A stretch of DNA of 64,000 nt from JAOUEA01 sp963790335. Its GTDB lineage: Bacteria; Actinomycetota; UBA4738; HRBIN12. Made by a program: the position numbers and the translations under genes. Shown piece by piece: positions 34,859 through 44,607 of this stretch; position 1 is the stretch's first letter; the number at the start of each line of letters is the position of its first letter. The stretch is from NCBI GenBank assembly GCA_963790335.1, contig CAWBOB010000007.1, positions 248,001 to 312,000 on the forward strand, given 5' to 3'. The notes beneath the pieces were generated by a model that saw only the letters and a program-made list of their open reading frames with translations, made no database searches and was not told where the DNA came from.

Positions 34859-35728
34859 CTACGCCGTGGGAAGCGCGGCGTCCTCGCGCAACTCCAGCCG
34901 GCGCTGACGCTCGTCGTCCTCGCGCTTCCACATGGCCGCGACGAGGAGCATCGCGATGACGAGCGCGAGGTTGCCCGCGATCCACATCATCGCGGCGGCG
35001 TTGCGCTGATCGCCGAGCGCGCCCGGACCCCATGGGGGCGGCAGCGCCGCGTAGGCACCGTATAACGGTCGGTCGGCCGCATAGATCGCCAGCGCGAGGA
35101 ACGACATCGCCGGCATGGCGAGCGTGAGCGAGAGCAGGCGAACGCCGTAGCCAACGGGCCGCGGGCTCGCGTCGGCACCGACGATCGGCCACCAGAAGAC
35201 CAGGGCAGCTCCCATCCAGAGCCCGTGCTCGAGGGCATGCCAGCCGGCTGAGGCGAGCGACCACTCGAACAAGGGGGTGGCGTGCACGAGGATCGGCACG
35301 CCGACGAAGACGCTCCAGCCTGCCACCGGTGTGGCGAGCCAACCGACGGCGCGTGTACGCATCGATCGGGTGACCATGCGAGCCCCTCGCGCGGGAAGCG
35401 CACTCAGCGCGAGCGTGAGCGGTGCCGCGATCGCGAGCAGCACCGGTGCGACGAAGGTGAGCAGCAGGTGCTGCGCCATGTGGACCGAGAACGACACGTC
35501 GGCGTAGACGTCGATCGGCGACAGCAGCGCGAGCGCAAGCACCAGCCAGCCGCTCGCGAACGCGGCGACGCGGCCCGACCCGAAGCCGCGCCCAGCGCGC
35601 GCGGCTCGCACGAGCCCCGCGACGTACGCCCCGGCGATCCCGAGCAGAGCGGCCGTCGTGATCGGATCCACGGCCCACGACCCGAGCGCATCCCGGAGCC
35701 CGGGTGACAACGTCTGCGACCCCACCAC
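34859..35728 (-). CDS. ctaG: Cytochrome c oxidase assembly protein, Caa3-type CtaG family
   Basis: About 289 aa membrane protein with seven predicted helices. Conserved SFSVHMAQHLLLTFVAPVLL and AGWHALEHGLWMGAALVFWW supply the histidines of the CtaG family, thought to aid copper delivery to cytochrome oxidase. The C terminus is a charged cytosolic tail (KREDDERQRRLELRE). The frame is open to 35836, but the sequence before GTG 35728 is basic and unlike the family. It is divergent from ctaE and the rest of the oxidase operon, with 74 nt between starts, which supports the role. Confidence 0.88.
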   Translation of the reverse strand: MVGSQTLSPGLRDALGSWAVDPITTAALLGIAGAYVAGLVRAARAGRGFGSGRVAAFASGWLVLALALLSPIDVYADVSFSVHMAQHLLLTFVAPVLLAIAAPLTLALSALPARGARMVTRSMRTRAVGWLATPVAGWSVFVGVPILVHATPLFEWSLASAGWHALEHGLWMGAALVFWWPIVGADASPRPVGYGVRLLSLTLAMPAMSFLALAIYAADRPLYGAYAALPPPWGPGALGDQRNAAAMMWIAGNLALVIAMLLVAAMWKREDDERQRRLELREDAALPTA

Positions 35729-35802
35729 GACATCGTGGCAGGAGCGGGTCCCTCGGGTCCTCGTTGCCGCGAACGTACCTGCCCGATAGAACTTGGACCA
35801 GG

Positions 35803-36385
35803 ATGGCCCTCGCTGCAGCCGCCGAACCATGACCACGACCGCCTCGGGGCTTCTCCTCTGCTCTTCGGCACCATCCTGTTCCTCGCATCGGAGCTGCTGT
35901 TCTTCGGCGGCCTGTTCGGGGCGTACTTCGCGCTGCGGGCCCGCACATCCCCCTGGCCCCCCGAGGGCGTGGAGCTCGACACGGTCGTCTCAGCCGCCGC
36001 GACCACCCTGCTCGTGCTCTCGAGCGGCAGCTTCCACATGGCGACCGATCGGGCCGGCCGGGGCGACACCGCCGGGCTCCGCACCTGGGTCGGCATCACC
36101 CTCGGGCTCGGCTCGGTCTTCCTCGGCCTGCAGCTCTACGACTACTCCCGGCTCGGGTTCGAGGTGTCGAGCCACGCGTACGGCACGATGTACTTCGCGA
36201 TGACCGGCCTGCACGGTCTGCACGTGCTCGCGGGACTGGCGCTCATGCTCGTGGTGCTCACGCGCGCGGCGCAAGGCGCGGATCAGGAAGGCGGCACCGA
36301 CAGGGTGCGGGCTGTCGGCTCCTACTGGCACTTCGTCGACGTGGTCTGGATCGGTCTGTTCGCGACGCTGTTCCTGGTGCGCTGA
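35803..36385 (+). CDS. ctaE: Cytochrome c oxidase subunit III, frameshift near the start
   Basis: About 193 aa after repair. Subunit III of the aa3 haem-copper oxidase, five membrane helices. Conserved PLLFGTILFLASELLFFGGL, LGLQLYDYSRLGFEVSSHAY and FAMTGLHGLHVLAGL, ending YWHFVDVVWIGLF. ATG 35803 opens MALAAA and one extra base near 35818 leads into PNHDHDRLGASPLLFG. A stop follows in the uncorrected frame, so automatic calls may place the start later. It is the first gene of the bcc-aa3 operon, 2 nt before qcrC. Confidence 0.92.
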
Positions 36386-36387
36386 CG

Positions 36388-37149
36388 ATGAGCTCCTCGA
36401 CGTCCGCCGAAGCGCGCCTGCTCTCGCGGATCCTGCGCGTCGGGCTCGCGCTCGCCGTGCTCGGCCAGGTCGCATGGTCGTTCCGCCCAGGGCCGTCGGC
36501 CGCGCAGCCGACCGGGGCACAGGGGCGCGCGCTGTACGAGGCCAACTGCTCGACCTGCCATGGGCTCGACGCTGGAGGCACCACGAATGGCCCCTCGCTG
36601 CTCGAGTCGGGTCCTGCGGCGGTGGACTTCATGCTGCGGACGGGGCGCATGCCGCTCGCCAACCCGGCCGACCAGTCCCAGCGCAGCGAGCCGTCGTTCA
36701 CCCCGGCGCAGATCGACGAGCTGGTCGCCTACATCTCGTCGATCGCACCGGGCGGTGAGCCGATCCCCGTGGTCGACGTCTCGGCCGGGAGCCTCGCCCT
36801 GGGGGCGGAGGTGTTCCTGAACAACTGCGCCGGCTGTCACGGAGCGGGGGCCTCGGGCGACTCCGTCGGAGGTGGCCAGATCGCGCCGTCGCTGTACGAG
36901 GCAGACCCGGTCGAGATCGGCGAGGCGGTGCGCGTCGGCCCGGGCCTGATGCCGAACTTCGGACCAGGGACGATCGACCAGCGTGAGCTGGATTCCCTCG
37001 CCGCGTACCTGCTGTGGCTGCGCGACAACGGCGACGAGGGAGGACTGCAGCTCGGTCGGGCCGGCGCCGTCGCGGAGGGTCTGGTCGCGGTCGTCATCGG
37101 CCTCGGTCTGCTGATCCTGGTGCTCCGACTCACGGGGGCGAAGCGATGA
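36388..37149 (+). CDS. qcrC: Dihaem cytochrome c subunit of the bcc complex
   Basis: 253 aa. An N-terminal membrane helix (LRVGLALAVLGQVAW) is followed by two c-type haem sites, CSTCH at about 55 and CAGCH at about 150, and a C-terminal anchor (EGLVAVVIGLGLLILVLRL). This is the tandem cytochrome c of actinobacterial bcc complexes, which carries electrons directly to the aa3 oxidase without a soluble cytochrome. The distal axial methionines fit LRTGRMPLAN and GPGLMPNF. The stop overlaps qcrA as ATGA. Confidence 0.95.
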   Translation: MSSSTSAEARLLSRILRVGLALAVLGQVAWSFRPGPSAAQPTGAQGRALYEANCSTCHGLDAGGTTNGPSLLESGPAAVDFMLRTGRMPLANPADQSQRSEPSFTPAQIDELVAYISSIAPGGEPIPVVDVSAGSLALGAEVFLNNCAGCHGAGASGDSVGGGQIAPSLYEADPVEIGEAVRVGPGLMPNFGPGTIDQRELDSLAAYLLWLRDNGDEGGLQLGRAGAVAEGLVAVVIGLGLLILVLRLTGAKR

Positions 37150-37985
37150 ACCGGTCCGAGCGTCCCGTCGCGATGGCGTTCGTCGTCTCGATCGTCGCAG
37201 CCCTCGCGTTGTTCGTGGTCTACGTCGGGGGCGGGAACCCGCAAGCCGAGGGGGCGCTGCTGGCGGTCGCGCTCGGCGGGGTCGGCGTCGGGCTGCTGAC
37301 CTGGGCGACCCGGCTGATGCCGCACATCGGCGACGAGACCCAGCCGCGCTCGAAGGCCGCACCCGCGACCGACGACGAGCGGGCCTCGGCCTCGGCCACC
37401 GTGGAAGCGGGCGTCGAGGAGATCCGTCGGCGACGGTTCCTCTCGCGCATGCTGCTCGCGGCGGTGGCTGCGCTCGGCCTCGCCGCGCTGATCCCGATCC
37501 GGTCGCTCGGGCGTTCACCCAGGAGCTCCCTCATGCGCACGAAGTGGACCTCGGGCGCGAGGCTCGTGACCGTCGACGGCTCGCCCGTCACCGAGTCGAC
37601 GCTCGAGGTGGGCTCGTTCACGACCGTCTTCCCCGAGGGCTTCGAGGGATCGGCGGATTCCCAGGCCGTGCTCGTGAGCGTCGAGCCGGACCTCTTGCGG
37701 CTCCCGCCCGATCGCGCTGCAGGGGCGCCGTCGGGGCTCGTCGCCTACTCGAAGCTCTGCACACACGCCGGCTGTCCGCTCGGGTTGTACCTCGCGGCGA
37801 CCCACGAGCTGCGATGCCCGTGCCACCAGTCGACCTTCGACGTGCTCGACGGGGCGCGGCCCGTCTACGGCCCGGCGCCCAGACCCCTGCCGCAGCTCCC
37901 GATCGAGATCGACGGCGACGGATCGCTGCGCGCGACGGGCGATTTCACCGAGCCCGTCGGGCCGGCGTTCTGGGAGCTGCCGTGA
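37146..37985 (+). CDS. qcrA: Rieske iron-sulfur subunit of the bcc complex
   Basis: 279 aa. Three membrane helices at about 8-28, 36-55 and 100-118, as in actinobacterial QcrA, precede the Rieske domain. The 2Fe-2S ligands are in CTHAGCPLG and CPCHQSTFD, and GPAPRPLPQLPIE closes the fold. ATG 37146 overlaps qcrC; the longer open frame from 37014 is basic shadow sequence. The stop overlaps GTG of qcrB as GTGA. Confidence 0.96.
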   Translation: MNRSERPVAMAFVVSIVAALALFVVYVGGGNPQAEGALLAVALGGVGVGLLTWATRLMPHIGDETQPRSKAAPATDDERASASATVEAGVEEIRRRRFLSRMLLAAVAALGLAALIPIRSLGRSPRSSLMRTKWTSGARLVTVDGSPVTESTLEVGSFTTVFPEGFEGSADSQAVLVSVEPDLLRLPPDRAAGAPSGLVAYSKLCTHAGCPLGLYLAATHELRCPCHQSTFDVLDGARPVYGPAPRPLPQLPIEIDGDGSLRATGDFTEPVGPAFWELP

Positions 37986-39348
37986 TCGTGCGCCGGCTGG
38001 TCGACGGCGTCGACGAGCGCCTCGACGCGACGTCGTTCATCAAGACGAACCTGCGGAAGGTCTTCCCGGACCACTGGTCGTTCATGCTCGGCGAGCTCGC
38101 CCTGTACAGCTTCGTGATGCTGCTGCTGACCGGCACGTTCCTCAGCCTGTTCTTCGTCGCCTCACCCGCCGAGACGGTCTATCGGGGCCCGTACCCGCCC
38201 ATGCAAGGTCGCGACGTCTCACTCGCCTACGAGTCGGTGCTGCGGCTGTCGTTCGAGGTGCGGGCGGGCCTCGTGATGCGCCAGACCCATCACTGGGCGG
38301 CGCTCGTGTTCATGGCCTCGATGACGGCGCACCTCGTGAGGGTCTTCTTCACGGGCGCGTTCCGGCGCCCGCGCGAGCTCAGCTGGATCATCGGCGTCAC
38401 CCTGCTCGTGGCCGGCATCGGCGCGGGATTCACCGGCTACTCGCTGCCCGACGACCTGCTCTCGGGCACCGGGCTGCGCATCATCTACTCGGCGGTGCTG
38501 TCGATCCCCGTCGTGGGCACGTGGCTCGCCTACCTCTTCTTCGGTGGCGAGTTCCCAGCGCCCGAGCTCGTGTCCCGGCTCTACGTGATGCACATCTTGT
38601 TGATCCCGGCGCTCATCACGGGCCTGCTCTCGGTGCACCTCGCGCTCGTCTGGCGACAGACCCACACCCAGTTCCGTCCGTCCGGCACCGACGAGCAGAC
38701 CGTCACGGGAACGCCCGTGTGGCCGAAGTTCGCGCTCAAGTCGGCCGGGCTCGCCTTCGTGACCTTCGCCGTGCTCGCCGGCCTCGGTGGGCTCGTGCAG
38801 ATCAACCCCGTCTGGCTCTACGGGCCGTTCGTGCCCTACTCGGCTCCCTCGCCGGCGCAACCCGACTTCTATGCCGGCTGGCTCGAGGGCATCTTGCGTC
38901 TGTGGCCGAACTGGGAGTTCCCCGTGTTCGGGCACACCGTCGGGGAGTTGTTCCTTCCCGCCGTGGTGGTGCCCGGCGTCATCTTCACCGCCCTCGCGTT
39001 GTGGCCGTTCATCGAGGCACGCCTCACGGGCGACCGGCTGGTGCACCACGACGCGCAGCGCCCGCGCGACGAGCCGGTCCGAAGCGGCGTCGGCGCCGCG
39101 GGCATCGCCTTCTTCGTGCTCCTCATGCTCGCCGGATCCAACGATGTGCTGGCGCAGTTCCTGCAGGTCGAGGTCGACTCGCTCAACGGCGTGCTCACCG
39201 TGCTCGTGTTCGTCGTGCCGGCCCTCGCCGGCGTGCTCACGTGGTGGATCTGCCGCGACCTGGGCGCCCGTGACACATCGCCGCTCGCACGCCCGGCCCG
39301 GTCGCACATCCGGCGCAACGCCGCGGCGGGTTCGAGGACGAGCGATGA
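37982..39348 (+). CDS. qcrB: Cytochrome b subunit of the bcc complex, probable frameshift at the end
   Basis: About 455 aa. Begins VRRLVDGVDERLDATSFIKT. Haem ligands include the His pairs in VMRQTHHWAALVFMASMTAH and VMHILLIPALITGLLSVHLA. ITGYSLPDD-like FTGYSLPDDLLSGTG gives the Qo region, and eight to nine helices are visible. The raw frame runs on to 39826 through ctaC as arginine-rich text. Adding one base near 39327 gives a stop at 39348 that overlaps the ctaC ATG as ATGA, the junction style of this operon. That end is preferred here. Confidence 0.93.
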
Positions 39349-40091
39349 AGCGAACACCGCTCGCGCTCGCCGCGATCACGCTGCTCGGCGCCTCCTGCTC
39401 GTCGTTCGGCATGCCCCGCGGCGCGACGGAGCAGGGCGAGCGCATCTTCGGCCTGTGGCAGGTGTTCTTCTGGGCCGGCATCGGAGTAGCTGCGATCGTC
39501 TACGGTCTGATCGGGTGGTCGCTCCTGCGGTACCGGGTGCGTCGCCGAGCCGACGATGGAGCGCTGGGGCGAGCGTTCCACGCGAACGTGCCGCTCGAGA
39601 TCATCTACACGGCGATCCCGGTGGTGATCGTGATCGTGCTGTTCACGCTCTCGTTCCGAGCCGAGACCGAGGTCTCATCGATCTCGGCGACGCCCGACGT
39701 GACCCTGCGGGCCGAGGCGTTCTCGTGGGGATGGCGGTTCGGCTTCCCCGATCTCGGAGTGGAGGTCGTGAGCCGGCCGAGCGGCCAGGGGGTGCCGGGG
39801 CCCGAGATCTGGCTGCCGGTCGGTGAGACCACGCGCATCGAGCTGACATCCAACGACGTGATCCACGCGTTCTGGGTGCCCGACTTCCTGTACAAGCGCG
39901 ACGCGCTCCCGGGGCGCACGAACGCGTTCGACGTGACCCCCACGCGTCCGGGCACCTACCACGGTGTCTGCTCGGAGTTCTGCGGGCTGCACCACGCCTA
40001 CATGACGTTCACGGTGCGGGTGGTCGTGCCGAGCGAGTTCGAGGCGTGGATCGCAGACGCCGCGAGCGGCCCCCAGGCGAGCGCCGCATGA
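39345..40091 (+). CDS. ctaC: Cytochrome c oxidase subunit II
   Basis: 248 aa. Lipoprotein-like signal LALAAITLLGASCSS is followed by two membrane helices (about 38-60 and 82-103) and the cupredoxin domain. The CuA site is complete: IHAFWVPDF supplies His and GVCSEFCGLHHAYM the two Cys, Glu, His and Met. Aromatic electron-entry segment EAFSWGWRFGFP is present. There is no fused cytochrome c domain, in agreement with electron supply from QcrC. The stop overlaps ctaD as ATGA. Confidence 0.96.
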   Translation: MKRTPLALAAITLLGASCSSFGMPRGATEQGERIFGLWQVFFWAGIGVAAIVYGLIGWSLLRYRVRRRADDGALGRAFHANVPLEIIYTAIPVVIVIVLFTLSFRAETEVSSISATPDVTLRAEAFSWGWRFGFPDLGVEVVSRPSGQGVPGPEIWLPVGETTRIELTSNDVIHAFWVPDFLYKRDALPGRTNAFDVTPTRPGTYHGVCSEFCGLHHAYMTFTVRVVVPSEFEAWIADAASGPQASAA

Positions 40092-41749
40092 GCGCGGTGA
40101 CCGACCGCACGAGGCCATCGCCGGCCGATCGTCCGCGCGCCGGCCCCGTCGCGTGGCTGACCACCACGGACCACAAGCGAATCGGTCTGCTGTACTGCGC
40201 GACGGCGTTCGGGTTCTTCCTGTTCGGGGGCGCGCTCGCCGGAGCCATGCGCGCAGAGCTCGCCGGCACCGGCAGCCAGCTCGTCGGGCCTCAGGCGTAC
40301 AACACGCTGTTCACGGTGCACGGCATCACGATGATCTTCCTGTTCGTGGCGCCGTTCGGCGTGGGCCTCGCGAACTACCTGGTGCCGCTGCAGATCGGTG
40401 CGCCCGACATGGCGTTCCCCAGGCTGAACGCCATGTCGTACTGGTTCTTCGCCGGCGGCGGGCTGCTCGTGCTGCTGAGCTCGTTCGCGACCGACGCAGG
40501 CGGGGTCGCCACCGGGTGGTACCTCTACCCGCCGCTCTCCGGCCCGCGCTACTCGCCGGGTGCGGCCGCCGACCTGCTGATCCTCGGTCTCGCGCTCGTC
40601 GCGATCTCGACCCTCATGTCGGGTGTGAACGTGATCACGACCGCGTTCCTGATGCGCGCGCCGGGCATGACGATGTGGCGTCTGCCGATCTTCACCTGGA
40701 ACGCCGTGGTCACCGCGTTGCTCGGGCTCGTCGCGTTCCCCCCCGCGCTGGCAGCCTTCGTGCTGCTGCTGTTCGACCGCCGGCTCGGGGGACATGCCTT
40801 CGATCCAGGCGGCGGGGGCGACCCGATCGTGTACCAACACCTGTTCTGGTTCCTCGGGCACCCTGAGGTCTACATCCTGATCCTGCCGTTCTTCGGCGTC
40901 ATCACCGAGATCATCCCGGTGTTCAGCCGCAAACGGCTGTTCGGCTACACGGGCTTCGTGCTCGCGACGCTCGCCATCGGGGCGCTGTCGACCGGCGTGT
41001 GGGCCCATCACATGTTCACGACCGGTGTGGTCGACAACCCGTTCTTCTCGGCGATGACGTTCACGATCGCCGTGCCCACCGGTGTGAAGTTCTTCAACTG
41101 GATCGGCACGATGTGGGGTGGGCGCATCTCGCTGCGGACGCCCATGCTCTTCTCGGTCGGCTTCCTGCTCAACTTCCTGATCGGCGGCGTGACCGGGGTG
41201 ATGCTCGCGAGCCCGCCGATCGACTTCCAGGTGTCGGACTCGTACTTCCTCGTCTCGCATTTCCATTACACGATGATGGGCGGATCGGTCTTCGGCATCT
41301 TCGCGGCGATCTACTTCTGGTGGCCGAAGGCGTTCGGGTACCGGTTGTCCGAGCGGCTCGGCCGCGTCGTGTTCGCGCTGATGTTCGCGGGCTTCAACCT
41401 CACCTTCTGGCCGCAGTTCGTGGTCGGTCTCCGAGGCATGCCCCGGCGCATCGTCGACTACGCGCCCGGGCTCGGCTGGGAGACCCCGAACCTCGTGTCG
41501 TCGCTCGGGGCGGCGGTGCTCACCGTGGGGGTGCTGGTCTTCCTCGCCGACGCGCTCAGCTCGCGCCGGCGCCGCACGCCGTCGGGCGACGACCCGTGGA
41601 GCGCGTACTCGCTGGAATGGATGACGACCTCACCACCGCCGTCGCACAACTTCACCTCGCTCCCCCGCATCCGCTCGGAACGTCCCGCGTTCGACGGCCG
41701 CCACCCCGACCTCGCGAGCGGGTCCACGACCGCGCCGGGGTCACCGTGA
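40088..41749 (+). CDS. ctaD: Cytochrome c oxidase subunit I
   Basis: 553 aa, twelve membrane helices. The binuclear centre is intact: WFLGHPEVYILILPFFG with the His-Tyr crosslink pair, VWAHHMFTTG with CuB histidines, and SHFHYTMMGGSVFG with haem a/a3 ligands. TTDHKRIGLLYC at the N terminus is typical. Proton-channel residues of A-type oxidases are suggested by the Tyr in HPEVY. ATG 40088 is chosen over 40046, which lies inside ctaC. The stop overlaps the next gene as GTGA. Confidence 0.97.
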   Translation: MSAVTDRTRPSPADRPRAGPVAWLTTTDHKRIGLLYCATAFGFFLFGGALAGAMRAELAGTGSQLVGPQAYNTLFTVHGITMIFLFVAPFGVGLANYLVPLQIGAPDMAFPRLNAMSYWFFAGGGLLVLLSSFATDAGGVATGWYLYPPLSGPRYSPGAAADLLILGLALVAISTLMSGVNVITTAFLMRAPGMTMWRLPIFTWNAVVTALLGLVAFPPALAAFVLLLFDRRLGGHAFDPGGGGDPIVYQHLFWFLGHPEVYILILPFFGVITEIIPVFSRKRLFGYTGFVLATLAIGALSTGVWAHHMFTTGVVDNPFFSAMTFTIAVPTGVKFFNWIGTMWGGRISLRTPMLFSVGFLLNFLIGGVTGVMLASPPIDFQVSDSYFLVSHFHYTMMGGSVFGIFAAIYFWWPKAFGYRLSERLGRVVFALMFAGFNLTFWPQFVVGLRGMPRRIVDYAPGLGWETPNLVSSLGAAVLTVGVLVFLADALSSRRRRTPSGDDPWSAYSLEWMTTSPPPSHNFTSLPRIRSERPAFDGRHPDLASGSTTAPGSP

Positions 41750-42132
41750 GGATCGCGTTGCGGTACCTGTGGAGCTACGCCGGTTTCGGGCTCGGGCTCG
41801 GCACCGTGTACTACCTGTTGAGCGACGAATGGGTCGGCTCGACGATGCTCTGGCTGCTGGGAGCCATGCCGGCGATCGTCGGGCTGTGGTGGGGACGGGC
41901 CGGCAGCTCGCCCGCCGTGCGTGCCTCCGACGACCCCGAGGCCGACGAGCCCGCGTCGGCCGCCGGCGAGTCGCTCGGCTGGTTCCCGGCGACCACCGGG
42001 TGGCCGGTGTTCCTGGTGCTGGGGGTCATCGTGACCGGCGCGTCGCTCGTCTACGGATTGCTGCTGCTGCCGGTCGGGGCCGTGCTCGTGATCTGGGCGC
42101 TCATCGGGCTCGTGCGGGAGAGCCGGGGCTGA
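41746..42132 (+). CDS. Small membrane protein, probable cytochrome oxidase subunit IV
   Basis: 128 aa. GTG 41746 overlaps the ctaD stop. Helices lie at about 8-22 (YAGFGLGLGTVYYLL), 28-45 (MLWLLGAMPAIVGLWWG) and two at 80-122 (VFLVLGVIVTGASLVYGLLL onward). An acidic loop (DDPEADEPASAAGESLGWF) sits between. Actinobacterial oxidases carry a small subunit IV (CtaF) of this size at this place. Sequence similarity is too low for certainty, so the call rests mainly on context and topology. It is the last gene of the operon. Confidence 0.65.
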   Translation: MRIALRYLWSYAGFGLGLGTVYYLLSDEWVGSTMLWLLGAMPAIVGLWWGRAGSSPAVRASDDPEADEPASAAGESLGWFPATTGWPVFLVLGVIVTGASLVYGLLLLPVGAVLVIWALIGLVRESRG

Positions 42133-42162
42133 CGAGACCCCCGGGTGCCTGCAGCCCGTGCG

Positions 42163-42881
42163 TCAGGCGCGCACGCACCGCCAGATGCGCAGATCCCACA
42201 GCAGACGGCTGCCCCGCTGGTGCAGCTTGAGCAGACCTTCCTTCATGAGACGCGCGGTGGCCGTCGCCTTCGCGACGAGGTCCGGCAGCGGGAAGGTCCG
42301 CTCGAGCACCGGTTCGATGTTGTCGCCGAAGACGCGCCGGGCGGCCGCCAGGATCGCGCTCTCGTCCTGGAGCGTGCCGGTGGGCAGGTAGAAGCGCCCG
42401 CCCGGTTCGAGCGTGTCGCCGATCGATTCCAGCAGCTTGCGTGGCAGCTCGGCGCCGGTCGGACCCCCCGCCGGCACGTCCTGGAACCACCCGCTCACCG
42501 CGGCGAGGTCGTCGGGGATGCCGGAGACGTCGCCGATCACCACGTTGGCGCGCAGCCCGCGCATCGGCTCGAGCAGGTCGCCCTGACGGAACTCGCAGAC
42601 GTCGCTCAGCCCGAGGCGCTCGGCGTTGCGGATGGCCATCTCGACCGCGGGGGCGGACAGATCGCACCCGTACACCCGCTTCGCGCCGAGGTTCGCGGCC
42701 ACGAACGCCAACACGCCGGACCCGCACCCCACGTCGATCACAGGTCATCGGGCCGGATCTCGAGCGCGTCGGCGAGGGTGCGGCTCGTGCTCGTGGGACT
42801 GAACACGCCGGGGCGAACGAGCAGCGGGAACGGGCCCGTGCGGCCCTTCCACTCGATCTCGCTGGCCTCGACCTGGGACAT
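42163..42881 (-). CDS. Class I SAM-dependent methyltransferase, one frameshift
   Basis: About 239 aa after adding one base near 42745. The N-terminal piece from ATG 42881 (IEWKGRTGPFPLLVRPGVFS, ending ADALEIRPDDL) joins VIDVGCGSGVLAFVAANLGA, the SAM-binding motif I. VYGCDLSAPAVEMAIRNAER and FRQGDLLEPM follow. The usual NPPY is replaced by IGDVSGIPDD, so it is not a PrmC or L11 enzyme in the strict sense. The C-terminal third (LLKLHQRGSRLLWDLRIWR) is a small extra domain. The substrate is unknown. Convergent with the oxidase operon. Confidence 0.75.
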
Positions 42882-42917
42882 CTGGCCGTCAGGCTACACG
42901 CGCACGCGAAGGCCCCG

Positions 42918-43416
42918 CTAGACCGGAGGCGGGTCGAAGATCACGTCATCTCCGGGCACGAGGTCCCCTCGCTCCACGGCCGCGGCATCGGCTTCGAGCC
43001 TCGCGTGCAGCGCCACCGTCGGGATGCCGTGATGGCCGTCGGGGTACCGCTTCACCCTCCGCGACGCCCTCCGCAGCAACGTCTTCGTGCCGTGGGCGTT
43101 GCCTCGGAGCAGGTGCACGTACCCGGCGCCCATCTGTGACAGCCCCTTGAAGAACTCGGCGTCGTCGGTGTCCGCGGGCCTGCTTCCAGGCGGTCTCCCA
43201 TGCCTCGTGCGCCGGGAAGTACCGCCCGGCCCGCACGTGCTCGCGCCCCAGCTGATGGTTCTGCTCCAGGGTCATGGAATCGAAGTCCTCGAGCTGGAGC
43301 TCGTTGGTCGCGGACCAGTCGAGCGGACGTCCGAGCCGGTCGCGCGGGCGCTCGGGCTTCGTGCGGGTCGGGCTCGGCACACCGGACTTGCCGGTGGTCT
43401 CGGGGAGATCGGACAT
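42918..43416 (-). CDS. DUF309 family protein, one frameshift
   Basis: About 165 aa after removal of one base near 43180. NHQLGREHVRAGRYFPAHEA and WETAWKQA form the first DUF309 helix pair. FFKGLSQMGAGYVHLLRGNA and LLRRASRRVKRYPDG follow in the second frame. The family is an alpha-helical TPR-like fold of unknown function. The N-terminal 50 residues are polar and probably disordered. The C terminus ends DDVIFDPPPV. It is divergent from the sarcosine-oxidase-like gene, 58 nt apart. Confidence 0.8.
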
Positions 43417-43474
43417 CGCCTTCGATGGTACCCGGGGGGCCGGACCCACCAGCTGCTGCGCTACCGTCTGCGGC

Positions 43475-44590
43475 GTGGAACGTTTCGACGTCATCGTGGT
43501 CGGAGGCGGCGCGATGGGCACCGCCGCCGCGCTCGAGCTGGCGCGGCGGGGCCGCGAGACGCTCGTGCTCGAACGGTTCGTGCCCGGCCACGCCAACGGC
43601 AGTTCGGGCGGGCCCACGCGCATCTTCCGCTACGCCTACCACCGCGACGAGTACGTGCGGCTCGCGATGCTGGCCCGAACGGCTTGGCGCGACCTCGAGT
43701 CCGCGGCCGGTGAGCAGCTCCTGCACGTGACCGGCTGCATCGACATCGGCGAGGAGGGCCTCCGCCGAGCGGACCTGCTCGAGGCGGCGGGTGTGCCGGT
43801 CGAGCGCCTCCACGGGGAAGACGTGACCGACCGCTGGCCGGCGCTTCGACTTCCGGCCGATGCCGACGTCGTCTTCCAGCCCGGGGGCGGGGTGCTGCAC
43901 GCTGCACCGACGGTGGTCGCGCAAGCCCGGCTCGCGGCCGAGGCCGGAGCGATCGTGCGCACCGGGACGACCGTCGCCGAGATCGCGGTCCACGATTCCC
44001 GTGTCGAGGTTCGCACCGATCGTGGCGACGCGTTCGAGGCGCCGGTCTCGATCGTTGCCGCCGGAGCGTGGGCTGCCTCGCTGCTCTCGATGGCAGGGAT
44101 CGAGATCTCGCTGCGCCCCAACCTCGAGCAGTCCACCTACTTCCGGCTGGACGATCTCGGGACGCTGCTGCCGACGGTGATCGACTGGCTCGCGCACACC
44201 GACCAGCCTCCCTATCTCGTGCCCGACCCGTGGGAACCCGGTTCGTTCAAGGTCGGCCTGCACCGAGCGGGACCCCCGACCGACGCCGATGCCCGAACGT
44301 TCGACCCGGACCCGGCGCGCGTCGATCGCGCGATCGACTACGTGACGTCGCACGTGCCCGAGGCGCGAGCGACCGGGCGCACCGACACGTGCCTCTACAC
44401 GCTCACGCCCGACGAGGATTTCGTGCTCGACCGCGTCGGGCCGGTCGTCGTCGCATCACCGTGCAGCGGACACGGCTTCAAGTTCGTGCCGCTGTTCGGC
44501 CGTGCCCTCGCCGACCTCGCCACGGACGTGGCGCCGCCTTTCGATCGGTCCCCGTTCCGCGTCGATCGCCCCGGGCTCGCCGGACGCTGA
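43475..44590 (+). CDS. FAD-dependent sarcosine / N-methyltryptophan oxidase-like protein
   Basis: 371 aa, the size of monomeric sarcosine oxidase. FAD-binding ERFDVIVVGGGAMGTAAALE opens the protein. SSGGPTRIFRYAYHRDEYVR is the flavin-adjacent loop, and DTCLYTLTPDEDFVLD carries a Cys at the position that binds FAD covalently in monomeric sarcosine oxidase. CSGHGFKFVPLFGRALAD closes the domain. It should oxidise an N-methyl or secondary amine and make hydrogen peroxide. The true substrate is open. GTG 43475 is the family start; upstream frame to 43274 overlaps the DUF309 gene. Confidence 0.88.
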   Translation: MERFDVIVVGGGAMGTAAALELARRGRETLVLERFVPGHANGSSGGPTRIFRYAYHRDEYVRLAMLARTAWRDLESAAGEQLLHVTGCIDIGEEGLRRADLLEAAGVPVERLHGEDVTDRWPALRLPADADVVFQPGGGVLHAAPTVVAQARLAAEAGAIVRTGTTVAEIAVHDSRVEVRTDRGDAFEAPVSIVAAGAWAASLLSMAGIEISLRPNLEQSTYFRLDDLGTLLPTVIDWLAHTDQPPYLVPDPWEPGSFKVGLHRAGPPTDADARTFDPDPARVDRAIDYVTSHVPEARATGRTDTCLYTLTPDEDFVLDRVGPVVVASPCSGHGFKFVPLFGRALADLATDVAPPFDRSPFRVDRPGLAGR

Positions 44591-44607
44591 CCGATGCCCC
44601 GCCCACT

